The translations under genes were made by a program, and so were the position numbers. 64,000 nt of DNA. Source: Cryptomeria japonica. Taxonomy: Eukaryota; Streptophyta; Pinopsida; Cupressales; Cupressaceae. Where the stretch lies: positions 1-64,000 of the forward strand of contig NW_026729197.1 in NCBI RefSeq assembly GCF_030272615.1, written 5' to 3'. This document shows, piece after piece, positions 7,661 through 16,147 of the stretch. The notes beneath the pieces are model-generated. The model did not search any database. It worked only from the letters and a program-made list of their open reading frames with translations, and was not told the origin of the DNA. Each line of letters starts with the position of its first letter. The first letter of the stretch is position 1.

Positions 7661-7689
7661 ACTTGTGTTTTTGGTGCGTTTTGGTGCTT

Positions 7690-8099
7690 GATCCCTATTT
7701 TGGGTGCCCACCTTGCACCAAGTGCGCACCCGGGGCAAACCGAGCGCCTTGGTGCACCGGGGCAAGATCGAGCGTGCACCCGAGGCGCCCCGAACATGCA
7801 CCAAGGTGCACTCGGCCCACATGTGAGCGCAGGTCGTTGCGCCCGAGGTGGTGTGTGGGCACCGCGTTGCAGACGGGACACTGCACGCACACGACGCCCC
7901 CTCCAGGTGCACGCACGTAGGCCGGGCCGGGTGCACACCCGACGCCCTAGCAAGGTGCGCGCACCCGGGCAGGGCTCACACTTGGCGAACGGGGCGCACT
8001 TCGCGAGGGAGGGTGTGCACCTCGACGGGGGTGGGTGGCCGGGGTGGATTCGCACGTGGGTCGCGGTTTGCTAAGTACACACTGCGACAAGCTCATAAC
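7690..8099 (+). other. GC-rich 5S upstream spacer
   Basis: A CpG-rich stretch with many GTGCGCAC, GGTGCAC and CCCGAGGCGCCCCGA words. The last 40 bp before the gene are less GC-rich (TTTGCTAAGTACACACTGCG then ACAAGCTCATAAC). Position -1 is C, as in Arabidopsis 5S genes, but a clear TATA-like box near -28 is not evident. Confidence 0.6.
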
Positions 8100-8218
8100 G
8101 GGTGCGATCATACCAGCGTTAGTGCACCGGATCCCATCAGAACTCCGCAGTTAAGCGCGCTTGGGCCGGAGTAGTACTGGGATGGGTGACCTCCCGGGAA
8201 GTCCCGGTGTTGCACCCT
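8100..8218 (+). rRNA. 5S ribosomal RNA, unit 1
   Basis: A 5S rRNA of the land-plant type, a component of the large ribosomal subunit made by RNA polymerase III. The sequence runs from GGGTGCGATCATACC to GTGTTGCACCC (118 nt, 119 with one T). The ends pair (GGGTGC with GCACCC). Internal promoter parts are present: box A at +51 (GTTAAGCGCGCTTGGGC), intermediate element near +67 to +72 and box C near +81 (GGATGGGTGACC). CCGG at +67 pairs with CCGG at +105, a compensated variant of the CGAG/CTCG pairing I recall for Arabidopsis, so the fold is kept. T6 follows directly. The sequence is the same in all eight copies. What is unusual is the setting: one gene per 7.9 kb rather than the usual few hundred bases per plant 5S unit. 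Confidence 0.97.
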
Positions 8219-8223
8219 TTTTT
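8218..8223 (+). terminator. Pol III T6 terminator, unit 1
   Basis: Six T residues immediately follow the 5S 3' end, then AG and a back-up run of five T (8226-8230). Confidence 0.88.
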
Positions 8224-8655
8224 AGTTTTTCGCCGGGCGTCGCAATGCTATTTGAATAAACCTTTTGCCCGTTTGCGTTCTCGTCGGGGCCGGGCCGGGC
8301 CGGGGTGCGCTGCCCGCACTACCGCGCGCGCGGGGGCGACACCGAGCGCGCACCCGAGGCGCCCCGAGCACACAGGCCACGGTGCAACCCGGGCGTTGTG
8401 CGCGCACCCCGGTGCGCCCGAGGTGCTGCGCGCGCACCCAGGTGAAATCGGTGTGCACCTCGGCCAGTGCGCGCTCGGTCGAGTCGCGCACGTTGGCCAA
8501 GGTGCACGGTGATGTTTCTTACTCTAAGGTTCCGCACCAGACGCCCGGGACAGGTGAGCGAAGCTGGGCGGGGCCGGGTGCGCGGCCGGGGCAGGTGCAC
8601 GCAGCTGGAGAGAGCTTTGGAGCACACTTCGGAGCGCACCAATGATGCGCTCCAT
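8224..8655 (+). other. GC-rich 5S downstream spacer
   Basis: Starts T-rich, then turns into CpG-dense DNA with three GGGCC words near 8286-8301, ACCGCGCGCGCGGGGGCG and scattered GGTGCGC/GCGCACC words. It ends in GGAGCGCACCAATGATGCGCTCC at the first AT-rich block. I see no gene or promoter in it. Confidence 0.6.
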
Positions 8656-8750
8656 TCAAAAGTTTCCTGAAAAGGCAAAAAAAGTTGAGATTATAGAATT
8701 TCCCACTTGAGAGATTGTAAAAAAAAAAAATTTAAAATGAAGGAAACGCG
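8656..8750 (+). repeat. diverged AT-rich block at start of subrepeat region
   Basis: CCTGAAAAGGCAAAAAAAG, ATTATAGAATTTCC, a run of twelve A and TTTAAAAT correspond in order to the AT-rich blocks at 10445 and beyond but are clearly diverged. It marks the left end of the subrepeat domain. Confidence 0.7.
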
Positions 8751-9440
8751 GGTGCCAAGGTGTGCGCAGCCCAGCCAAGGTGTGCGCACCAAGGCGCCCA
8801 CCCTGGCGAAGGTGCACGCAAGGTGCGCACCCGAGGCAAACCGGACAATTAACCCAACTTTCGACTTCGCGCGCACCTTGGAGCGCACTTCGGAGCGCTC
8901 CTTGGTGCGCACCAATCTTGGGCACCTCGGAGTGCACCATGGCGCCCACCAAGGTGCGCACCCGGGGCAAACCGAGCTCCGACTTCGTGCGCACCTTGGA
9001 GCGCACGAAAGGTGCGCACCATGGCGCCCACCAAGGTGCGCAGCCCAGCCAAGGCGTGCGCATCAAGGTGCGCACCCTGGCGAAGGTGCGCACCCGGGGC
9101 AAACCGAGCTCCGACTTCGTGCGCACCTTGGAGCGCACAAAAGGTGCGCAACCCAGCCAAGGTGTGCGCACCCCGGTCAAACCGAGCTCCGAATCGTGCG
9201 CACCAGAGGTGCACGCCATCGTGCGCACCTTGGAGCACACTTCGGAGCCCTCCTTGGTGCGCGCCGATGTTGCGCACCTCGGAGCGCACCCGGGGAAAAC
9301 AATGCAATTAACCCGACTTTCGACTTCGTGGGCACCTCGGAGCGCTCTCGGGTTCGCACCTCGGAGCACACCGAGGTGCGCACCTTTGATGCGCTGCCTT
9401 CACCAATTTCCAGAAAAGGCAAGAAAACATTGAGAAGGTG
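8751..9440 (+). repeat. first GGTGCGCACC subrepeat module
   Basis: Built of GTGCGCACC, CCTTGGAGCGCAC, CCCGGGGCAAACCGAGCTCCG and ACTTCGTGCGCACC words in irregular order. Two CAATTAACCC/ACTTTCGACTTCG words (near 8848 and 9305) resemble CCCAACTTCCGACTTC of the left-flank modules. It ends in a truncated AT-rich block near 9403-9440. It is open in several frames on both strands but has no coding signature. Confidence 0.75.
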
Positions 9441-10444
9441 TGCGCACCGAGGTGCCCACCCTGGCGAAGGTGCACGCGAGGTGCGCACCCGGGGCAAACC
9501 GGGCTCCGACTTCGTGCACGCCGCACCTTGGAGCACACTTCGGAGCGCTCCTTGGTGCGCACCAGGGCGCGCAACCCAGCCGAGGTGCCCACCCCGGCGA
9601 AGGTGCACGCGAGGTGCGCACCCGGGGCAAACCGGGCTCCGACTTCGTGCACGCCATGGTGCCCACCGCGGCGAAGGTGCACGCGAGGTGCGCACCCGGG
9701 GCAAACCGGGCTCCGACTTCGTGCACGCCGCACCTTGGAGCACACTTCGGAGCGCTCCTTGGTGCGCACCATGGTGCCCACCAGGGCGCGCAACCCCGCC
9801 GAAGGTGCACGCGAGGTGCGCACCCGGGGCAAACCGGGCTCCGACTTCGTGCACGCCGCACCTTGGAGCACACTTCGGAGCGCTCCTTGGTGCGCACCAT
9901 GGTGCCCACCAGGGCGCGCAACCCCGCCGAAGGTGCACGCGAGGTGCGCACCCGGGGCAAACCGGGCTCCGACTTCGTGCACGCCATGGTGCGCACCGCG
10001 GCGAAGGTGCGCACCCGGGGCAAACCGGGCTCCGACTTCGTGCACGCCGCACCTTGGAGCACACTTCGGAGCGCTCCTTGGTGCGCACCAGGGCGCGCAA
10101 CCCAGCCGAGGTGCCCACCCCGGCGAAGGTGCACGCGAGGTGCGTACCCGGGGCAAACCGGGCTCCGACTTCGTGCACGCCGCACCTTGGAGCACACTTC
10201 GGAGCGCTCCTTGGTGCGCACCATGGTGCCCACCAGGCCGCGCAACCCAGCCAAGGTGTGCGCACCAAGGTGCACGCGAGGTGCGCACCCGGGGCAAACC
10301 GGGGTCCGACTTCGTGCACGCCGCACCTTGGAGCACACATCGGGGCGCTCCCGGGTTCGCACCGGCGTTGCGCACCGTGGTGGGCACCTCGGAGCACACC
10401 AAGGTGGGCAGCGAGGTGCGCACCTTTGATGCGATGCCTTCACT
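9441..10444 (+). repeat. tandem array of about 65-135 bp GC-rich subrepeats
   Basis: The word GGGGCAAACCGGG followed by TCCGACTTCGTGCACGCC recurs eight times, at about 65-135 bp spacing. Full subunits continue with GCACCTTGGAGCACACTTCG, GAGCGCTCCTTGGTGCGCACC and a CCCACC/GCGCAACCC link. Shorter ones skip the middle part. Confidence 0.82.
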
Positions 10445-12797
10445 AATTTCCATAAAAGGCAAAAAAAAAACGAGATTTTAAAATTTCCGTTTTGAAAGAT
10501 AGTGAGAAAAAGGGAATGCTGGTGCCATCTTGAGCCCGCCCTGGTGCGCAGCCCAGCCAAGGTGTGCGCACCAAGGTGCCCACCCTGGCGAAGGTGCGCG
10601 CCCGGGCAATTAACCCAACTTCCAACTTCGCGCGCGCCAGGGTGGGAGCGCACCCAACAACCGGGCCTGGGAAGAGCCAATGCGAGAAACCCCACCAAAC
10701 GCTCTGACAAAAAAAGAGGGGGCGCTCCAGTAACCCCGCTTCGGAGCGCACCCTGGGCAAACCCAGCCAAGGTGCCCACCCCGGCCAAGGTGCAGGCGAG
10801 GTGCGCACCCGGGGCAAACCGGGCTCCGACAACGTGCACGCCGCACCTTGGAGCACACTTCGTAGCGCTCCCGGGTGCGCACCTCAGAGCACACCAAGGT
10901 GGGCAGCGAGGTGCGCACCTTTGATGCGCTGCCTTCACTAATTTCCAGAAAAGGCAAAAAAAAAAGGAGATTTTAAAATTTCCGTTTTGAAAGATAGTGA
11001 AAAAAACGGAACGCGCGTGCCATCTTGAGCCCGCCCTGGTGCGCAGCCCAGGTAAGGTGCCCACCCTGGCAAAGGTGCGCACCCGGGCAATTAACCCTAC
11101 TTCCGACTTCGTGCGCGCCAGGGTGGCAACCGGGCCTCGGAAGAGCCAATGCGAGAAACCCCACCAAACGCTCCGACAAAAAAAGAGGCGGCGCTCCAAT
11201 AACCCCGCTTCGGAGCGCAGCCGGGGCAAACCCAGCCAAGGTGCCCACCCCGACGAAGGTGCACGCGAGGTGCGCACCCGGGGCAAACCGGGCTCCGACA
11301 ACGTGCACGCAGCACCTTGGAGCACACTTCGAAGCACTCCCGGGTGCCCACCGCGCGTTGCGCACCGTGGTGGGCAGCGAGGTGCGCACCTTTGATGCGC
11401 TGCCTTCACTAATTTCCAGAAAAAGGCAAAAAAAAATGAGATTTTAAAATTTCCGTTTTGAAAGATAGTGAAAAAAAAGGAACGCGGGTGCCATCTTGAG
11501 CCCGCCCTGGTGCGCAGCCCAGGCAAGGCATGCGCACCAAGGTGCCCACCCGAGGTGCACACCCGGGGCAAACCGGGCTCCGACTTCGTGCAGGCCGCAC
11601 CTTGGAGCACACTTCGGAGCGCTCCTTGGTGCGCACCATGGTGCCCACCAGGGCGCGCAACCCAGCCAAGGTCTGCACACTAAGGTGCCCACCCCGGCGA
11701 AGGTGCACGCGAGGTGCGCACCCGGGGCAAACCGGGCTCCGACTTCGTGCACGCCATGGTGCCCACCGCGGCGAAGGTGCACGCGAGGTGCGCACCCGGG
11801 GCAAACCGGGCTCCGACTTCGTGCACGCCGCACCTTGGAGCACACTTCGGAGCGCTCCTTGGTGCGCACCATGGTGCCCACCAGGGCGCGCAACCCAGCC
11901 AAGGTGTGCGCACCAAGGTGCACGCGAGGTGCGCACCCGGGGCAAACCGGGGTCCGACTTCGTGCACGCCGCACCTTGGAGCACACATCGGAGCGCTCCC
12001 AGGTTCGCACCAGCGTTGCGCACCTTTGATGCGCTGCCTTCACTAATTTCCAGAAAAGGCAAAAAAAAACGATATTTTAAAATTTCCGTTCTGAAAGATA
12101 GTGAAAAAAACGGAACGCGGGTGCCATCTTGAGCCCTTCCTGGTGCGCAGCCCAGGCAAGTTGTGCGCACCAAGGTGCCCACCCTGGCGGAGGTGCGCGC
12201 CCGGGGCAAACCGGGCTCCGACTTCGTGCACTGCATGGTGCCCACCAAGGCGCGCAACCCAGCCAAGGTGCCCACCGCAGCGAAGGTGCACGCGAGGTGC
12301 ACACCCGGGGCAAACCGGGCTCCGACTTCGTGCACGCCGCACCTTGGAGCACACTTCAGAGCGCTCCTTGGTGCGCACCAGGGCGCGCAACCCAGCCGAG
12401 GTGCCCACCCCGGCGAAGGTGCACGCGAGGTGCGCACCCGGGGCAAACCGGGCTCCGACTTCGTGCACGCCATGGTGCCCACCGCGGCGAAGGTGCGCAC
12501 CCGGGGCAAACCGGGCTCCGACTTCGTGCACGCCGCACCTTGGAGCACACTTCGGAGCGCTCCTTGGTGCGCACCATGGTGCCCACCAGGCCGCGCAACC
12601 CAGCCAAGGTGTGCGCACCAAGGTGCACGCGAGGTGCGCACCCGGGGCAAACCGGGGTCCGACTTCGTGCACGCCGCACCTTGGAGCACACATCGGGGCG
12701 CTCCCGGGTTCGCACCGGCGTTGCGCACCGTGGTGGGCACCTCGGAGCACACCAAGGTGGGCAGCGAGGTGCGCACCTTTGATGCGATGCCTTCACT
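10445..12797 (+). repeat. 2.35-kb higher-order segment, copy 1 (modules A-B-C-D)
   Basis: AT-rich blocks at 10445, 10940, 11411, 12045 and 12798 divide this into modules of 495, 471, 634 and 753 bp. Modules A and B contain an insert with GCCAATGCGAGAAACCCCACC and a CGCTC-GACAAAAAAAGAGG word absent from C and D. C and D contain the CCGGGCTCCGACTTCGTGCA subrepeats. The segment is followed by a shortened copy of itself. Confidence 0.85.
10980..11011 (+). repeat. AT-rich block hairpin
   Basis: TTCCGTTTT (10980-10988) and AAAACGGAA (11003-11011) are perfect inverse complements around a 14-nt loop and are preceded by the palindrome ATTTTAAAAT. The hairpin is intact in the blocks near 10980, 13330 and 14680 and broken by one or two substitutions in the others. 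Confidence 0.7.
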
Positions 12798-14631
12798 AAT
12801 TTCCATAAAAGGCAAAAAAAAAACGAGATTTTAAAATTTCCGTTTTGAAAGATAGTGAGAAAAAGGGAATGCTGGTGCCATCTTGAGCCCGCCCTGGTGC
12901 GCAGCCCAGCCAAGGTTTGCGCACCAAGGTGCCCACCCTGGCGAAGGTGCGCGCCCGGGCAATTAACCCAACTTCCAACTTCGCGCGCGCCAGGGTGGGA
13001 GCGCACCCAACAACCGGGCCTGGGAAGAGCCAATGCGAGAAACCCCACCAAACTCTCTGACAAAAAAAGAGGGGGCGCTCCAGTAACCCCGCTTCGGAGC
13101 GCACCCTGGGCAAACCCAGCCAAGGTGCCCACCCCGGCCAAGGTGCAGGCGAGGTGCGCACCCGGGGCAAACCGGGCTCCGACAACGTGCACGCCGCACC
13201 TTGGAGCACACTTCGTAGCGCTCCCGGGTGCGCACCTCAGAGCACACCAAGGTGGGCAGCGAGGTGCGCACCTTTGATGCGCTGCCTTCACTAATTTCCA
13301 GAAAAGGCAAAAAAAAAAGGAGATTTTAAAATTTCCGTTTTGAAAGATAGTGAAAAAAACGGAACGCGCGTGCCATCTTGAGCCCGCCCTGGTGCGCAGC
13401 CCAGGTAAGGTGCCACCCTGGCAAAGGTGCGCACCCGGGCAATTAACCCTACTTCCGACTTCGTGCGCGCCAGGGTGGCAACCGGGCCTCGGAAGAGCCA
13501 ATGCGAGAAACCCCACCAAACGCTCCGACAAAAAAAGAGGCGGCGCTCCAATAACCCCGCTTCGGAGCGCAGCCGGGGCAAACCAAGCCAAGGTGCCCAC
13601 CCCGACGAAGGTGCACGCGAGGTGCGCACCCGGGGCAAACCGGGCTCCGACAACGTGCACGCAGCACCTTGGAGCACACTTCGAAGCACTCCCGGGTGCC
13701 CACCGGCGTTGCGCACCGTGGTGGGCAGCGAGGTGCGCACCTTTGATGCGCTGCCTTCACTAATTTCCAGAAAAAGGCAAAAAAAAATGAGATTTTAAAA
13801 TTTCCGTTTTGAAAGATAGTGAAAAAAAAGGAACGCGGGTGCCATCTTGAGCCCGCCCTGGTGCGCAGCCCAGGCAAGGCATGCGCACCAAGGTGCCCAC
13901 CCGAGGTGCACACCCGGGGCAAACCGGGCTCCGACTTCGTGCAGGCCGCACCTTGGAGCACACTTCGGAGCGCTCCTTGGTGCGCACCATGGTGCCCACC
14001 AGGGCGCACCCGAGGCAAACCGGGCTCCGACTTCGTGCACGCCGCACCTTGGAGCACACATCGGAGCGCTCCCAGGTTCGCACCAGCGTTGCGCACCTTT
14101 GATGCGCTGCCTTCACTAATTTCCAGAAAAGGCAAAAAAAAACGATATTTTAAAATTTCCGTTCTGAAAGATAGTGAAAAAAACGGAACGCGGGTGCCAT
14201 CTTGAGCCCTTCCTGATGCGCAGCCCAGGCAAGTTGTGCGCACCAAGGTGCCCACCCTGGCGGAGGTGCGCGCCCGGGGCAAACCGGGCTCCGACTTCGT
14301 GCACTGCATGGTGCCCACCAAGGCGCGCAACCCAGCCAAGGTGCCCACCGCAGCGAAGGTGCACGCGAGGTGCGCACCCGAGGTGCACACCCGGGGCAAA
14401 CCGGGCTCCGACTTCGTGCACGCCGCACCTTGGAGCACACTTCAGAGCGCTCCTTGGTACGCACCAGGGCGCGCAACCCAGCCAAGGTGCTCACCCCGGC
14501 GAAGGTGCACGCGAGGTGCGCACCCGGGGCAAACCGGGCTCGGACTTCGTGCACGCCGCACCTTGGAGCACACATCGGAGCGCTCCCGGGTTCGCACCAG
14601 CATTGCGCACCTTTGATGCGCTGCCTTCACT
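12798..14631 (+). repeat. higher-order segment, copy 2 (shortened A'-B'-C'-D')
   Basis: Blocks at 12798, 13293, 13762, 14118 and 14632 give modules of 495, 469, 356 and 514 bp in the same order as copy 1. C' and D' have lost about 280 and 240 bp of subrepeats. A' differs from A by a few substitutions (for example GGTTTGCGC for GGTGTGCGC, ACTCTCTGAC for ACGCTCTGAC), and these are kept in all units, so the duplication predates spread of the 7.92 kb unit. Confidence 0.85.
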
Positions 14632-14769
14632 AATTTCCAGAAAAGGCAAAAAAAAGAAAAAAATGAGATTTTAAAATTTCCGTTTTGAAAGATAGTGAAA
14701 AAAACGGAACGCGGGTGCCATCTTGAGCCCGCCCTGGTGTGCAGCCCAGGCAAGTTGTGCGCACCAAGG
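14632..14769 (+). repeat. terminal AT-rich block and unit junction
   Basis: The last AT-rich block of the unit, with an extra AAAAGAAAAAAATGAG stretch. It is followed by GCCATCTTGAGCCCGCCC and then by the G-rich minisatellite of the next unit with no spacer. The junction word GCACCAAGGCACCCACCC is the same in all later units. Confidence 0.8.
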
Positions 14770-16023
14770 CACCCACCCTGGCCAAGGTGGGTCACGGGGT
14801 GGGTCCTAGGGTGGGTAACGGGGTGGGTACTAAGGTGCGTGCCAAGGTGGGTCATAGGGTGGGTGCCAAGGTGGGCACCAGGGTGGGTGTGCACCAACCC
14901 TAGCCAGGGTAGGTCACGGGGTGGTTGTCGGGGTGGGCGTCAAGGAGCCAAGGTGGGTGGCAAGTAGCCAAGTTGCGTGCCAAGGTGGGTGTCGGGGTGG
15001 GTGCCAAGGATCCAAGGTGGGTGCCAAGGAACCAAGGTGGGTGTCTGGGTGGGTGCCGAGGTGGGAGCCAGGGTGGGTCCCAAGGTGAGTGCAAAGGTGG
15101 GTGCCAGGGTCAAGGTGAGTGCCAATGTGGGTTCCAAGGTGCCAGGGTCAGGGTGAGTGCCAATGTGGGTTCAAAGGTGCTAAGTTGGGTGCGAGGTTGG
15201 GTGCGAGGGTGGGTGGGTGCCAAGGTGTGCTAGGTGGAAGCCCGGGTGGGTCGGCATCCCATGGGTGTCGAGTTGGGTGCCTGATGGGTGCTTCTTGTCA
15301 AGTTTTAGTCGTCGGGACTCATTTCGAGCCTTAGAGGTCGTTTCTTGTCCGGTTGCCCTGTCTTCGACCTGGGAACCCAATTTTGGTCCTCGGGTCCCAT
15401 TTTTTTTTGTCTCGCATCCCACTTTTGGCCTGTGGCCTTTTCGGGGTCGATTCTCGTTTTGGGCATCAGAGCATGTTTCTTCTCCTAAAACCCAATATTT
15501 GTTTATTAAGTCTCGGAACACATTTTTGTTCTCGTGGACCCATCATGGGTCTTGGAACGCATTTGTGGTCCTTGGGTCCCATTTTGCATCCCGAAACTTG
15601 TGTTTTGGTGCTTGATCCCTATTTTGGGTGCCCACCTTGCACCAAGTGCGCACCCGGGGCAAACCGAGCGCCTTGGTGCACCGGGGCAAGATCGAGCGTG
15701 CACCCGAGGCGCCCCGAACATGCACCAAGGTGCACTCGGCCCACATGTGAGCGCAGGTCGTTGCGCCCGAGGTGGTGTGTGGGCACCGCGTTGCAGACGG
15801 GACACTGCACGCACACGACGCCCCCTCCAGGTGCACGCACGTAGGCCGGGCCGGGTGCACACCCGACGCCCTAGCAAGGTGCGCGCACCCGGGCAGGGCT
15901 CACACTTGGCGAACGGGGCGCACTTCGCGAGGGAGGGTGTGCACCTCGACGGGGGTGGGTGGCCGGGGTGGATTCGCACGTGGGTCGCGGTTTGCTAAGT
16001 ACACACTGCGACAAGCTCATAAC

Positions 16024-16142
16024 GGGTGCGATCATACCAGCGTTAGTGCACCGGATCCCATCAGAACTCCGCAGTTAAGCGCGCTTGGGCCGGAGTAGTA
16101 CTGGGATGGGTGACCTCCCGGGAAGTCCCGGTGTTGCACCCT
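16024..16142 (+). rRNA. 5S ribosomal RNA, unit 2
   Basis: Identical to the unit 1 gene over 118 nt, starting 7924 bp downstream of it. Confidence 0.97.
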
Positions 16143-16147
16143 TTTTT
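16142..16147 (+). terminator. Pol III T6 terminator, unit 2
   Basis: T6 directly after the CACCC end of the gene. Confidence 0.87.

Larger units (their letters stand above)
6836..14769 (+). repeat. 7.92-kb 5S-containing tandem unit 1 (edge copy, 7934 bp)
   Basis: Boundaries are set by CACCCACCCTGGCCAAGGTG, which recurs at 14770, 22693, 30617, 38541, 46470, 54393 and 62316. This leftmost copy is the most diverged: it has an 11-bp partial duplication near 7668-7680, several one-base indels in the G-rich part (for example near 6986, 7112 and 7205), one in the T-rich part and one near 11353, giving a net gain of 11 bp over the 7923-bp standard unit. Internal layout is given in the separate entries below and applies to the other units at matching offsets. 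Confidence 0.95.

Noticed and set aside
8100-8223. 5S sequence as part of a Cassandra-type element with 5S in its terminal repeats
   Set aside because: All copies are full-length, identical and paired in their stems with a T6 terminator, they occur once per 7.92 kb, and no primer-binding site, polypurine tract or target duplication is seen around them.
8707-10446. 579-codon plus-strand frame and overlapping 380-740 codon minus-strand frames, repeated in every unit
   Set aside because: They are overlapping frames in GC-rich tandem repeats, their translations are low-complexity, frame-shifting indels between units are tolerated, and no start context, intron signal or domain is visible.
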